Origin: JABWAN01 sp041918175
GTDB taxonomy: Bacteria; Zhuqueibacterota; Zhuqueibacteria; Zhuqueibacterales; Zhuqueibacteraceae
Assembly: GCA_041918175.1 (NCBI GenBank)
Contig: JAYRWE010000131.1
Location: forward strand, 17,152 to 81,151
Direction of reading: 5' to 3'
Length of the DNA stretch: 64,000 bases
A model generated the notes under the pieces. That model saw nothing but the letters and a program-made list of their open reading frames with translations, was not told the origin of the DNA and searched no databases. The translations under genes were made by a program, and so were the position numbers. Numbering within the stretch: position 1 is the stretch's first letter; each line of letters starts with the position of its first letter. Of this stretch, positions 35,803 through 45,750 are shown one piece after another.

Positions 35803-38800
35803 TCACACCTCCTTGGGGTTCTGCGGCAGTAAAACAAAAAAAGTCGTTTCGTAACCTTCGAAGCTTTGAATCTTTCTATGGGCTTTCATGAAGGCTACAC
35901 TCTTCAGCCAGATCCTTCCCTTGTGCTGCTGCACGAAGTCGCGGGCAATCATCAAGCCCAGGCCCGTGCCCGGAATGTAGCGCGTGCTGTCCAAAATTTC
36001 GCTGCGTGTGAAGCCTTGAAAAATACGCTCGTATTGATTCTCCGGAATGCCTAGGCCGCGATCCATCACTGTGATCTCGATTTTGTTGCCGATCTCCCGC
36101 GCTTTGATTTCGATGTTTTGTTTGCGATGCGAATATTTGACCGCGTTGTCCAGCAGGTTGGTGAAAACCTGCTCCATTTGCGTCTTGTCGAAATACACCG
36201 GCGGTAGCCTTTTAACGCTGTCGAACACGAGCAAACGAATATCACGCTTTTGTGCGGTTTCCAAGAAGCGGTCGGCGCATTGCACCAGCAAATCCCCGAG
36301 TGAGCCTTTTTCGAGATTGATGCCGCGCGCTTTGCGCGACTCTACGGTGGAGAGTAGCGTGTTGTTCATTTGCCGTGCTGCACGTGCTGCTTCCTCTTCA
36401 ATGATCTTTAGTTTTCTCTTAACGAAATCATCCTCCGGATAAACCTTGTCAAGATGATATTTCACCCCTCCGAGTTGCGCCGTGATGATGTGCAGCGGCG
36501 AGCGAAATTCGTGGCCCACATCCGCCAGCTTGAGACGTAACTTGTCGATCGTAATCTTGTGGCGGTTCGATGCGATGGCTACTGCGATTTGATTGGCAAA
36601 GCCGGAAAGAATTTCCAAACACTCACCCAAAAAATACTTTTCACCTTTAAGTAAATCTTGTCTGTCCGTAAGATCGATTTGCAACACGCCAATCACCTTG
36701 TCCTGCACAAGCAGAGGCGTCACATATTGCGCCTTCACTTCCGCCAGACGCACCAGCGCTGGCTCGCAGCGCGCGTCATTCGTGCAATCTTCGAGCAACT
36801 GCGCCTTTTGGCTGCGCACCACTTCCGCTAGGATGTTGTCACTGCCCAAATCGATCTTGAGAAACTCTACAAACTTGACCCAGCCTTCACCCACGGCGTG
36901 CTGCGGCACAATCATGCGTTGCTCTTCTTCTACGAGCGAGATCATGCCTTTGCTGTAACCCAGCGCGCGCAGATTATTGAATACGGCCTGATAAGCCTCT
37001 TCCAAAGTCGCCATGCCTAAAAGCGCGGTCGTGGCTTTGTTAAGGTGGTCGAGATGTTTTTCGATGGCTTTACGTGTCGTCAGGTTTTTGCTTATGCTAA
37101 TGGTCTTGAGGATACGATGACTCACCGGGTCGCGCTGCAAAACCGAGGTGGATAGACTGATGGGGATCGCATAATTTTCCTTGTGGATGAACGCCGTTTC
37201 AAAATCCGAGAGTTCGCCGTCGGCGTCTTTGAGAGCCTGCCGCAAACTTTGCAAATAATCACCGACAAGATCGCGCGCGTTTCTGCCCGCCAATTCTTTC
37301 ATTGCGAAATCATAACCAAACATCTCATGCGCGGCCTGATTGGCAAGCTGGATTTTCCATACACGTTTGCCGCCCTCGCTTTTGTTTTCCGTCACTATGA
37401 TCGGATCGGGCACGCCGTCAACGATACTGCGCAGAAATTCTTTGCTCGTGTGTAGTTGGTCGATCAAGCGCGAGTTTTTGATGGCAATGGCCGCCTGCAA
37501 CGCGAAGGTTTCCATAATCTTTTTTTCGATCCCGGAAAATTCCTGCGGCGTGCGATAATTCAAAAACATTAAGCCTACGATTTCCTCTTCCACCTTTAAA
37601 ACCAGCGCGGCCATGGATTGAATATTTTCACGCTCATTAAAGCGTTGTTTGGGCATGCCTTCGTGATCACCGCGTTTGACTTCTTGCATGATTGGATGGG
37701 TCTCAATTTTAGCCTCACGATAAACTGATTCACCACGCGCAATGATCAACTCCGCGAAAGAGTTGCCGCTGAAGACAAAATCATCTGCATAGCCCTCTGG
37801 TTGCAGCAGTTTGCCCGCGAGAATAGGCGGAGGCTGCAATTTCTTCGTTGCTTGGTCATATTGAAAGAGCACCACCGGCTCGGCGCACAATACTTCCATG
37901 GCGCTGCGCGCAATGTTCTCCAAAATCACGCGAATGTCTTTTGAAGAAGTCAAGCTTTCGGCAATCCGGTTGAAATGATCAATCAACTTTGCGTTTTGAA
38001 TCGCCACCTCTGCTTGCGAGACCAGTGCTTTTAAGTAAGCTGTTTCTTGATCAAAGAAGCCGTCGGGCCGTCGAGAATAAACGTCGAGCACCGCAAAGAC
38101 TTCGTTCGCAAAAAACAACGGGAGGCATAACAGCCATTTGAGCCTGGTGGTCGCAATCATCTCGGGATACAAATACTTCTTCTCTTGCGCCACGTTGTCG
38201 ATGATCACCGCGTCGCGTTTGGCGAGCACTTCGGCAACGATGCCCTTGCCTGCCGGAATCTTGACGTCGCAATCTTTGAATCTTTCGAATCCGATACACG
38301 CGCGTAACACAAAACTGCCCTCCCAATCCTTTTCCCATAGCGCCACGGCGCTGGTGCCGATGAACTCTCCGGCTTCACGCACTAGCGTATTATAAATCTC
38401 TTCGAGGTCGTGAATTGTGCGGAAAGAGGAGCCGAGCTTTTTGTAGGCTTGATCGAGCTTCTGCTTGTGCAACGTCAATGCGAGATGTCCGGTGAGCGCT
38501 TCCAAAATCTTTAGGTCGCTTTCCTGAAAAGCGTTTTTTGGGCGTGCATCAATGCTAAGAAGCCCAAGGGTACGGTCCTTATATTTGAGCGGCACCAGCG
38601 CCTCGGAAAGTATGCGACAGTCTCCACGAATTTTGTGGCGTGGGTCGTGAGTCACGTCGGCGATGATTTCCGCTTTGCCGGTGCGCACCACATAGCCCGC
38701 GATGTCTTCATGGCGCGAGCCGATGCGCAGGCGCCGCACGTTGCGTACTTCGCGCGGATGGGAAAAAATCGGCTCAAAGCGCAGATGCTCATAATCCACC

Positions 38801-39471
38801 AATGCCAGATAGCCGCCATCGCCGCCCACAAGCTTAACGGCTTTGGGCAACACAAATTTGATCGTCGCCTCCGGCGTGTCGAGCAACTGGGTTTCGCGCA
38901 CGATTTCCTCGATCGAATTTCCGCGCTGTTGCGCCTGAACCTCACGCTGCTCATAATGGTGCAACGCGAACGCAGTCCAGTTTGCCAGCAGCGTGAGCAG
39001 GTCGATTTCGTCTTCGGTGAAATCGTGAAAGCGGTCGCTGTGCGTGTAGGCATTGAGCGCGCCGAAAACGTTTTGCTGATGATGCAGCGGAATACTGGCG
39101 AGGGAGCACAGCTTTTCTTCGGAGGCGAAATCATGATAAGAATACGCGGGTTCCTCATAGATATTCGGCACGATGCGAGGTTTGCCGGTTGCCACGACTC
39201 CGCCCGTGATGCCCTGTCCCTCCAAAAGCTTAAAAGCCTTTTGATGTTCCTTTGATAAGCCGCGCGCCGCGGCCATGTACAAACGCCGCGGATTCTCTTG
39301 ATCGCGCAAAATCACGGCGCAGATTTGAATGTCCATGCGCTCGACCACGTCATTCACCAGCTTGTCGAGTATCGCGCGCAGGTCGGGATTGGCGGCGATG
39401 AACTCGCTGAAGGTTTTGGCGAACGAGAGGCTGTGATTCGTTGGAGGTGGCATTGCGTTGTCGATGATCAT
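35803..39471 (-). CDS. Multi-GAF/PAS soluble sensor histidine kinase
   Basis: 1222 residues, no membrane segments. Order: four GAF-like domains (about 15-175, 195-345, 360-510, 525-690), a PAS-like domain (705-820), a fifth GAF (845-980), then HisKA with the H-box VGHEFRSPLH (H987) and the HATPase with NLLDNAVKYS, DRGLGIPE and GTGLGLMIA. It would sense several cytoplasmic ligands or redox/light cues and phosphorylate the adjacent single-domain regulator. Ligands are unknown. Confidence 0.9.
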   Translation of the reverse strand: MIIDNAMPPPTNHSLSFAKTFSEFIAANPDLRAILDKLVNDVVERMDIQICAVILRDQENPRRLYMAAARGLSKEHQKAFKLLEGQGITGGVVATGKPRIVPNIYEEPAYSYHDFASEEKLCSLASIPLHHQQNVFGALNAYTHSDRFHDFTEDEIDLLTLLANWTAFALHHYEQREVQAQQRGNSIEEIVRETQLLDTPEATIKFVLPKAVKLVGGDGGYLALVDYEHLRFEPIFSHPREVRNVRRLRIGSRHEDIAGYVVRTGKAEIIADVTHDPRHKIRGDCRILSEALVPLKYKDRTLGLLSIDARPKNAFQESDLKILEALTGHLALTLHKQKLDQAYKKLGSSFRTIHDLEEIYNTLVREAGEFIGTSAVALWEKDWEGSFVLRACIGFERFKDCDVKIPAGKGIVAEVLAKRDAVIIDNVAQEKKYLYPEMIATTRLKWLLCLPLFFANEVFAVLDVYSRRPDGFFDQETAYLKALVSQAEVAIQNAKLIDHFNRIAESLTSSKDIRVILENIARSAMEVLCAEPVVLFQYDQATKKLQPPPILAGKLLQPEGYADDFVFSGNSFAELIIARGESVYREAKIETHPIMQEVKRGDHEGMPKQRFNERENIQSMAALVLKVEEEIVGLMFLNYRTPQEFSGIEKKIMETFALQAAIAIKNSRLIDQLHTSKEFLRSIVDGVPDPIIVTENKSEGGKRVWKIQLANQAAHEMFGYDFAMKELAGRNARDLVGDYLQSLRQALKDADGELSDFETAFIHKENYAIPISLSTSVLQRDPVSHRILKTISISKNLTTRKAIEKHLDHLNKATTALLGMATLEEAYQAVFNNLRALGYSKGMISLVEEEQRMIVPQHAVGEGWVKFVEFLKIDLGSDNILAEVVRSQKAQLLEDCTNDARCEPALVRLAEVKAQYVTPLLVQDKVIGVLQIDLTDRQDLLKGEKYFLGECLEILSGFANQIAVAIASNRHKITIDKLRLKLADVGHEFRSPLHIITAQLGGVKYHLDKVYPEDDFVKRKLKIIEEEAARAARQMNNTLLSTVESRKARGINLEKGSLGDLLVQCADRFLETAQKRDIRLLVFDSVKRLPPVYFDKTQMEQVFTNLLDNAVKYSHRKQNIEIKAREIGNKIEITVMDRGLGIPENQYERIFQGFTRSEILDSTRYIPGTGLGLMIARDFVQQHKGRIWLKSVAFMKAHRKIQSFEGYETTFFVLLPQNPKEV

Positions 39472-39602
39472 AACCTTGCCTTACTAAAAAACCATTCCGC
39501 AGTTTGACATTTCGAATGTAGTACGAGAGTTGTTCTTTCGGCCAAATTAAAGTTTACTCAAAGATTTCCGCAGATGAAGCACTTTGTCGCAAGGAGCGTG
39601 TC

Positions 39603-39806
39603 ATGAAACCTAATCTGCTTAGACGGCTTGAAAGTTTGGTCACCAAAATCCATTCACGACTCAATAGAATCCGAAGAATCATAGAAAACTTAGAGCGCTT
39701 GGTCATTGAGGTGATTATTGTTTGTATCCTCTTTTTCCTTTTGATCGGTTCCATTGTCTTGGCTGGCAAGATAATCTGGTATCTACTGGTCACACTGAAC
39801 AACTAG
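39603..39806 (+). CDS. Small single-span membrane protein
   Basis: 67 residues: a basic amphipathic N-terminal helix (about 1-32, LRRLESLVTKIHSRLNRIRR) and one membrane helix (about 35-60). AAGGAG lies 8 bp before the ATG. Divergent from the kinase operon with a 131-bp gap, so it may share control with it. No family recognised. Confidence 0.55.
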   Translation: MKPNLLRRLESLVTKIHSRLNRIRRIIENLERLVIEVIIVCILFFLLIGSIVLAGKIIWYLLVTLNN

Positions 39807-39992
39807 CCCTCCATCTCTCCTCTTCTTCAAAAATCTTTCAAAACCTATTTTCTGATTTGACTATGATCATAAATTAATCGCCTTGCAAAAATAGTCTTCT
39901 GCGGTTCTGGGGCTTATTAGGTATTTCGACTGTTGTTTTTAAATCCAGTTGTTGTGTAACATTGTAAACAACTACCCGAGATAGGGGAACAG

Positions 39993-41234
39993 ATGAATAT
40001 ACCAAAGTTTAAACTACGCTATTCCTGCCCATCCATTCCGGATGACATTTCTGCCCTCCAAACTGAACTCAACGATTTGTTGACGGGCTGCATACTTTCC
40101 AACTTCGGCAAACACGTTACCGACCTCGAAACCCGCCTCGCAGCATTGCTTGGGGTCAAGCGTGTACTCACGGTGCCCAATGCCACGACCGGCTTGATGA
40201 TGGTTTTATCCACCCTGCCTAAAGGCTCGGAAGTGCTCGTACCTTCTTTCACATTTCCGGCGACCGTGCATGCGATCATGCACATGGGGCTTCAGCCGTG
40301 TTTTGTCGAGGCGGATCTCGACACGTTCAACATTTCCGTTGAAGACGCCGCGGCAAAGATCAATGAAAAGACTCGCGCCATTCTCGCGGTTCATGTCTTC
40401 GGTAATCCCTGCCGCATTGCAGAGCTTGAAGCACTAGCGCGCAAACAGAACTTAAAATTATTTTTCGACGCGGCTGCGGCCACGGGTTCGGAATATCATT
40501 CTAAATTGCTCGGCGCGAACGGCGATGCCGAAGTCTTCAGCTTAAGCGGTACGAAAGTCGTATCCGCGGGCGAAGGCGGTTTTGTCACTACAAACGATGG
40601 CGCTTTGGCGCAGCATATCAATTGGCTGCGCAATTATGGTTACAATGAAGACCGCAGCGATTGTGTCGCTTTTGGTTTCAACGGCAAGTTGAGTGAGCTA
40701 CAAGCGCTCCTATCATTAAAGTCGTTTGAACGCATGAAGGAAAATCTCGCGTATCGACGTAAGCTCGCGGCACGTTATCGCAAGCATCTAACCGGGGTCT
40801 CGGGCCTTATGTTTCAAGCTCCGACGAGAGGCTCCCTGCCGAATTATTTTACGATGGCTTTACAAATCGATCCGAGTAAATTCGGATGCACAGCGGAGGC
40901 GGCACAAATTCGGCTCAACGAGATGAACATCGAGACGAAAAGATATTTCGCGCCAGTGTTGCACCGCACCTCGGCCTATAGCCAATTTGCCACAAATGAC
41001 CTTCACAATAGCGAGCAACTTGCTGAACGTTCGCTCTGCCTCCCTCTCCATACGCGACTAAGTGAAGAAGATGTCGATTTTATTTGTGCTGTGCTGCGTG
41101 ATTTGCACGAAAACCATCAAGCCCGTAATGACGGTAAAACCCCGCAGCATTTACATCTCAAAACAAGCACTGCTTGGGCGCCGGCTTCATTTGAAAAAAA
41201 CGAACACTCGTCGCAGGATTTGATGTTGGCCTAA
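39993..41234 (+). CDS. DegT/DnrJ/EryC1/StrS-family aminotransferase
   Basis: PLP-dependent enzyme of the sugar-aminotransferase family. 413 residues; PLP lysine K188 in SLSGTKVVSAGEGG and PLP-ring aspartate D159 in FFDAAAATG, with PSFTFPAT for the phosphate site. The family makes amino sugars of O-antigen, glycan or antibiotic pathways. No other sugar-nucleotide gene is nearby. The last 35 residues after the fold (TSTAWAPASF) are extra and unstructured. Start supported by AGGGG 6 bp upstream. Confidence 0.87.
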   Translation: MNIPKFKLRYSCPSIPDDISALQTELNDLLTGCILSNFGKHVTDLETRLAALLGVKRVLTVPNATTGLMMVLSTLPKGSEVLVPSFTFPATVHAIMHMGLQPCFVEADLDTFNISVEDAAAKINEKTRAILAVHVFGNPCRIAELEALARKQNLKLFFDAAAATGSEYHSKLLGANGDAEVFSLSGTKVVSAGEGGFVTTNDGALAQHINWLRNYGYNEDRSDCVAFGFNGKLSELQALLSLKSFERMKENLAYRRKLAARYRKHLTGVSGLMFQAPTRGSLPNYFTMALQIDPSKFGCTAEAAQIRLNEMNIETKRYFAPVLHRTSAYSQFATNDLHNSEQLAERSLCLPLHTRLSEEDVDFICAVLRDLHENHQARNDGKTPQHLHLKTSTAWAPASFEKNEHSSQDLMLA

Positions 41235-41286
41235 CAAATTTTGTCCTGCAATAATCGATTCCTGGTATTCGTTGTTTGTTCGAGCA

Positions 41287-41829
41287 TCACGGCAAGCCGC
41301 GACTTAACCGTGGTTGCCCGTTGTCGCGGACTCCTAATCGCTTCCTCAAATCTGCAAGTACCTCCGGCGTGTGATGAAACGCCATGGCGTCCGGCAATGC
41401 GTTTAACTCAAACCAACGCGCGTCGGTGAGTTCCTCCTGGGGAAGGATCGCGCCCCGCGCGAGGCGGCAAAAGTAATAAATGATGAGCACCGGCACGCCC
41501 TCAGGGCCATAATGATCGGCATACGCGCCGAAAAGCGTTATCGGTTCGACCTCGATCTGTAATTCTTCCCTCATCTCGCGCCTTAATCCTTCCTGTGGCG
41601 TCTCGCCCGCCTCCAAAAAGCCGCCGGGAAAATCCCAACACAGCTTGAAAGGCTCCTGTGCGCGTTGCACAAGTAAGATATCATTCTTGCGTTGTATGAT
41701 CGCGGCAACGCAACCGCGCGGATTATTGAAATGAACAAAGCCGCATTTCATGCAATGCGGCTTGCCTTGATGAAAATTCGGCGAAGATTGCAGAGCATGC
41801 CCGCACGAAGGGCAGAAGTTGTAGTTCAT
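41287..41829 (-). CDS. NUDIX hydrolase with zinc ribbon (NudC/ADP-ribose-type)
   Basis: 180 residues from MNYNFCPSCGH (ATG at 41829, GGAGAG upstream). The four cysteines CPSC ... CMKC form a zinc ribbon, then a Nudix box GGFLEAGETPQEGLRREMREEL. The pattern resembles NADH pyrophosphatase-type zinc-ribbon Nudix enzymes, but the NudC SQPWPFPxS element is absent, so the substrate is open. It lies just downstream of the SWIM protein gene. Confidence 0.85.
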   Translation of the reverse strand: MNYNFCPSCGHALQSSPNFHQGKPHCMKCGFVHFNNPRGCVAAIIQRKNDILLVQRAQEPFKLCWDFPGGFLEAGETPQEGLRREMREELQIEVEPITLFGAYADHYGPEGVPVLIIYYFCRLARGAILPQEELTDARWFELNALPDAMAFHHTPEVLADLRKRLGVRDNGQPRLSRGLP

Positions 41830-41906
41830 GAAGTCTCTCCACTGCGCTAGGTGAGAAGCTTTATGGCGTTGGTTGTTGCAAAAGAATTTTTCTGGCGGAA
41901 ATCTTC

Positions 41907-43688
41907 TTAAAGCTTGCGCAACTCTTCCTGTAACGCGCGGAGCGCTTTGTGTTCCGTCCGCAATTTGGTGATAAACTTCTCCCATTCCTCGGGTTGGTGC
42001 AAGAACGTCACATAAACTTTTTTTATTGCACCCGCAAGCTTCGCGGCCTCTTTATAACTCTCACGTCCGCGGCGCTTGACGAGCCGTACGATTTCGTCGC
42101 GATAGTGTTGCGCATAAAACTCGGCATGTTGCGGGAGCAAATGCGCTTCGTATTGTAGCAACAAATCATGGTGCGGCTTTGCCACGGCAAAGAGGCTTTG
42201 CTCGTCGTTTTTATAATGATAGATTTCAGTCAGGATTTTTTCAGCTTCAGAACTTCCTGACCAGAGCGCCAACGAGGTCTTTTGTTTCTGCTGCAAATCT
42301 TTCAAACGCTCGAACAACTCCTTCTCAAACGCGAGCCAATCCTCCGGCTTCAAATTTGTTCTCGCGTCTTTATACAACTCTAAATCGATGCGATTCGCAT
42401 GCAGGCGCAATTCCAAAAGCTGCTTCTGACCGAAGTAGTTCTTTGCCGCGGCGTAGTGTTTCGCCAGGCATTTGTAAGTTGGATCGTCCTTCAGATTGAT
42501 CCAGCGCGCAATGTTGCCCTTTGCCAGTTTCTTTTGCAGCAGATGAAAAATGCTATCGTAGTCGTTTCCACTTTCATAGTATTCTTGCATGAAGTCATAA
42601 AGCTCATCTAAGCGGCCTTCGGCTTTATCGATTCCGGCCTGCACGATTTGCGCCGCCTTCGCATGCTCACCTTTTTCGAGCCAGTATTCCGCCAAGCGCC
42701 AATAGTCCGCGCCGAGTTCGAGATTGCTTTCCAGCATTTTGCGACGCGCGCTCTCGTCGCCAACCTTGGCATATAAATTCGCCAATTGGCTTCGATAATA
42801 CGAGTTGTTTTGGCCTTTCGCTTCCAACTTAGCGATCAAGATTTGATAATCCGTGCGCTCGGAGCACAACGCATGAACGGCGTCATACAGCGCGTCCGAC
42901 ATGCCGCTGTTGCCCCAAAGATAATAGTCCATGAGCGCCGCAAGCAACACCCGCTTGCGCTCGCCCAACTCCGGGCGTTCATGAAAACTCGCAGCTAACT
43001 TTTCGAGCACGTCTGCGGCGAGATTCTCCAGCGGCTCGTCTTGCATGCCGTATTCATTCAGTTCGCGCAACGTGCGGTCCGCAATGGCCCAATAGACCTC
43101 AAGCTGCATCGCAGGCTCGGCACCTTCAATGGATTTTAGAATTATTTTAAGTTGCTTGGCAATGGCGCGGGTGGAATAGCTGCGGGATTCAATTCTGGGA
43201 AAGGCGCGCGTTACGTCTTTAAGAAGGGTGTCTAACGTTGCTTTTTGATTCGGGGCGAAACGCACCAACAACTCGCGCTTGAAATCCGAATATTTCTCGG
43301 CGCACGTCAAAATCATTTGCACCAACTCAGCATGCGGCAAAGCAGCGAGTTGCGTTTTAAGTTTGTCGGTTTTGGGGGTGGCCGCGGGCCGCGACTGGAT
43401 GAACTTCGATTGGCGGTGAATAAAACTCAGAAGCACGGCAACGATATGTTTGCAAGGATAGCCGTCGTACAGGCAGTCACATGAGGCCGCGAGTTTGCCC
43501 TTTTCCATTGCGATCTCTACTTCATAGTCGCCATAGTTGCCGGAAACTTCGGCGCGAAGACTTTTGTTTGCTTCGTCGTAATCACAAACCAGCACCATAC
43601 CCGAGGAAAAATACTCATGTCCGCGTTCGTAAATCGTAGCGCCCGCGAATTTTCGAACTTCCGCCTCGGTCAAGCTTTCAAGTTTCAT
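41907..43688 (-). CDS. SWIM zinc-finger protein with helical repeats
   Basis: 593 residues. N-terminal SWIM finger C70-x-C72-x6-C79-x-H81 (CDCLYDGYPCKH) preceded by the usual beta section. The rest is an all-helical TPR-like array (residues 150-590), e.g. YWRLAEYWLEKGEHAKAAQI. SWIM fingers bind DNA or proteins. This architecture is widespread and uncharacterised. The start has AAGGA 9 bp upstream. Confidence 0.82.
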   Translation of the reverse strand: MKLESLTEAEVRKFAGATIYERGHEYFSSGMVLVCDYDEANKSLRAEVSGNYGDYEVEIAMEKGKLAASCDCLYDGYPCKHIVAVLLSFIHRQSKFIQSRPAATPKTDKLKTQLAALPHAELVQMILTCAEKYSDFKRELLVRFAPNQKATLDTLLKDVTRAFPRIESRSYSTRAIAKQLKIILKSIEGAEPAMQLEVYWAIADRTLRELNEYGMQDEPLENLAADVLEKLAASFHERPELGERKRVLLAALMDYYLWGNSGMSDALYDAVHALCSERTDYQILIAKLEAKGQNNSYYRSQLANLYAKVGDESARRKMLESNLELGADYWRLAEYWLEKGEHAKAAQIVQAGIDKAEGRLDELYDFMQEYYESGNDYDSIFHLLQKKLAKGNIARWINLKDDPTYKCLAKHYAAAKNYFGQKQLLELRLHANRIDLELYKDARTNLKPEDWLAFEKELFERLKDLQQKQKTSLALWSGSSEAEKILTEIYHYKNDEQSLFAVAKPHHDLLLQYEAHLLPQHAEFYAQHYRDEIVRLVKRRGRESYKEAAKLAGAIKKVYVTFLHQPEEWEKFITKLRTEHKALRALQEELRKL

Positions 43689-43817
43689 GGCTTGAGTTCC
43701 TTTACTGGGGCTTCACCAGATCGCACTTATTGCGCGATAAAAGATAACCTTTTCGAGGCAGATGGCAAGTGCTTTATACGGCTCCGATTTTCAATTTGCA
43801 AAACTCAGGCGCAAACG

Positions 43818-43970
43818 TTAGGCGCGCACGAGCTTAATCACCGCCACTTCCGCGGGCGCGCCGATGTGCGTTGCAGCGGGCCCCAATAACCGGCGCCGCA
43901 GCTCACGTAGAGCCGCGTGTTCTCAGCGGAGATCGTTCCTGAAACGCGACAAACTTTGCCTTGCGGGGGC
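43818..43970 (-). pseudogene. Decayed C-terminal end of a metallophosphoesterase
   Basis: In the 313-bp gap before rlmN the minus strand reads VSGTISAENTRLYVSCGAGY then WGPLQR, matching the end of YkuE-type metallophosphoesterases (LYVSRGxGxWGPxxR). After a two-base frame change it continues IGAPAEVAVIKLVRA and stops at 43818, again as in that family. The N-terminal domains, metal ligands and start are gone. The upstream limit is approximate. Confidence 0.72.
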
Positions 43971-44001
43971 AAGACATGATTGCTACATTGCTCGAAAAAA
44001 A

Positions 44002-45084
44002 ATGCCAACCAACGCATCCTCCACGAGAATGAACATGGAATTTCCCGGCAATAAAACCAATCTCATCGGCAAGAGCCGCGCGGAGCTGATGGCGTTCGCG
44101 GAAAGCCTTGGCGAAAAACCGTTTCGCGGCAAGCAAATCTTTCAATGGCTCTATGGCCGCAATGCCGAAAATTTTTCCGAGATGACGAGCCTTGCTGCGA
44201 ATTTGCGTTTGCGCCTAGATGAAGTCGCGGCGATCGACACGTTGCAAGTCGTGCAGCGCCAAATTTCGCAGCGCCGCGACGCGGAAAAATTTCTCTTTGC
44301 GTTGCACGACGGCCTGCGCCTCGAAAGCGTTTTGATGCACGAAGGTGAGCGCCACACGCTCTGCGTTTCTTCGCAAGTCGGTTGCCCGATTGATTGTCAA
44401 TTCTGCGCCACGGGCAAGATGGGGCTGCTGCGGAATCTTACCGCGGGCGAAATCATCAATCAATTTTTAACCGTGCGCCGTCTCACGCAGCAGCCGATTA
44501 CCAATGTCGTGGTCATGGGCATGGGCGAGCCGATGCTGAACTATGATGAACTGATTAAAGCATGCACGATTTTGTCGGATGCAGAAGGCCCCAACCTCGC
44601 GCAGAAACATATTGTGATTTCCACGAGCGGTTTGATTCCCAAGATTCGGCGCTATATGGAAGAGGGGCACAAGTTTCGGCTGGCGATTTCATTGAATGCG
44701 ACCACGGACGAAGTGCGCAATCGTCTCATGCCGCTCAATCGCAAATGGCCCATTGCCGATTTGCTCGCCGCAGCAAAAGAGTATGCGCTCGCCTCCAAAC
44801 AACTCGTCACGTTTGAATATGTTTTGCTCGCCGGCGTGAATGATAGCGTGGAAGATGCGAAGCGCCTCAAACGTTTGCTGCGCGATATTCCGTGCAAAGT
44901 GAATTTGATTCCCTTCAATGCCGTGGATGAAAATTTTCAGCGGCCGAGCCATGATAAGGTCGAAGCATTTTATCAACAATTGCAAGGCATGGAGGCGCCG
45001 GTGATGATTCGCTGGAGCAAGGGAGATGATATTGACGCGGCGTGCGGGCAACTTTGGACCAAAGCGGAGAAGGCTTCTGGCTAG
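44002..45084 (+). CDS. rlmN: Dual-specificity 23S rRNA/tRNA adenine-C2 methyltransferase
   Basis: Radical-SAM enzyme making m2A2503 in 23S rRNA and m2A37 in tRNA. 360 residues from the ATG at 44002 (later ATGs at 44029 and 44035 are possible; none has a strong ribosome site). Cluster motif C128-x3-C132-x2-C135 (CPIDCQFC), VVMGMGEPMLN, and the C-terminal catalytic cysteine in DDIDAACGQLW. A and not Cfr by these features and by length. Confidence 0.93.
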   Translation: MPTNASSTRMNMEFPGNKTNLIGKSRAELMAFAESLGEKPFRGKQIFQWLYGRNAENFSEMTSLAANLRLRLDEVAAIDTLQVVQRQISQRRDAEKFLFALHDGLRLESVLMHEGERHTLCVSSQVGCPIDCQFCATGKMGLLRNLTAGEIINQFLTVRRLTQQPITNVVVMGMGEPMLNYDELIKACTILSDAEGPNLAQKHIVISTSGLIPKIRRYMEEGHKFRLAISLNATTDEVRNRLMPLNRKWPIADLLAAAKEYALASKQLVTFEYVLLAGVNDSVEDAKRLKRLLRDIPCKVNLIPFNAVDENFQRPSHDKVEAFYQQLQGMEAPVMIRWSKGDDIDAACGQLWTKAEKASG

Positions 45085-45173
45085 CGTGAAGCAACGCCGA
45101 GTTGGATTGAGCAAAGTTTTGTTGACACAGCGGTTCTTGAAACAATATAGTGAGATTGAAGAAAGGGCATCGC

Positions 45174-45686
45174 ATGAAAGATACGCGCCAACGCTATGCG
45201 CATTTTGCAGAAATCGAGTGGAGCACATGGCAACCCGAGCAGCGCGCCACATTGGTGTTTGTGATCTGCGCAAGCCGCGTGCTGCTCATTCACAAAAAAC
45301 GCGGGCTTGGCGCGGGCAAAATCAACGGTCCCGGCGGGCGCATCGATCCCGGCGAGACGGAATTGGCCTGCGCGATTCGTGAAGCGCAAGAAGAGTTGCG
45401 CATTACGCCCACGGGCTTGGAGCAAAGCGGCGCATTGCTCTTTCAATTCACCGACGGGCTTTCGATTCACGTCACTGTGTTTCGCGCCTCCGGCCATCTC
45501 GGCGAGCCGGAGGAAACCGATGAAGCCAAGCCGCTGTGGGTTGCGCTCGATGCAATACCTTATGAGCAGATGTGGGCCGATGATCGTTTGTGGATTCCGC
45601 TTATGTTGGCGGGAAAGAAATTCGTTGGGCGGTTTTTATTTGATGATGATGCGCTGCTTGGGTATGAGTTGAAGACAGAGCAATGA
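45174..45686 (+). CDS. MTH1-like NUDIX hydrolase (8-oxo-dGTP diphosphatase type)
   Basis: 170 residues from MKDTRQRY (ATG at 45174, AAAGGG upstream). LLIHKKRGLGAGKINGPGG followed by RIDPGETELACAIREAQEEL is the MTH1-type active site with Nudix box; WADDRLWIPLM matches the nucleotide-pocket WMPDDxxWFPLLL of human MTH1. Expected to clean oxidised purine nucleotides. Lies 89 bp after rlmN. Confidence 0.87.
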   Translation: MKDTRQRYAHFAEIEWSTWQPEQRATLVFVICASRVLLIHKKRGLGAGKINGPGGRIDPGETELACAIREAQEELRITPTGLEQSGALLFQFTDGLSIHVTVFRASGHLGEPEETDEAKPLWVALDAIPYEQMWADDRLWIPLMLAGKKFVGRFLFDDDALLGYELKTEQ

Positions 45687-45750
45687 AAGTTCAGCCACGG
45701 TTCCGCCGTAGCTTGTGTATCGGGTTATCAAACAAAAAGGAGGCATAAAC

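Noticed and set aside
43903..44145. 80-codon minus-strand frame overlapping the rlmN start.
   Set aside because: Different frame from the metallophosphoesterase remnant and no similarity; shadow of rlmN.
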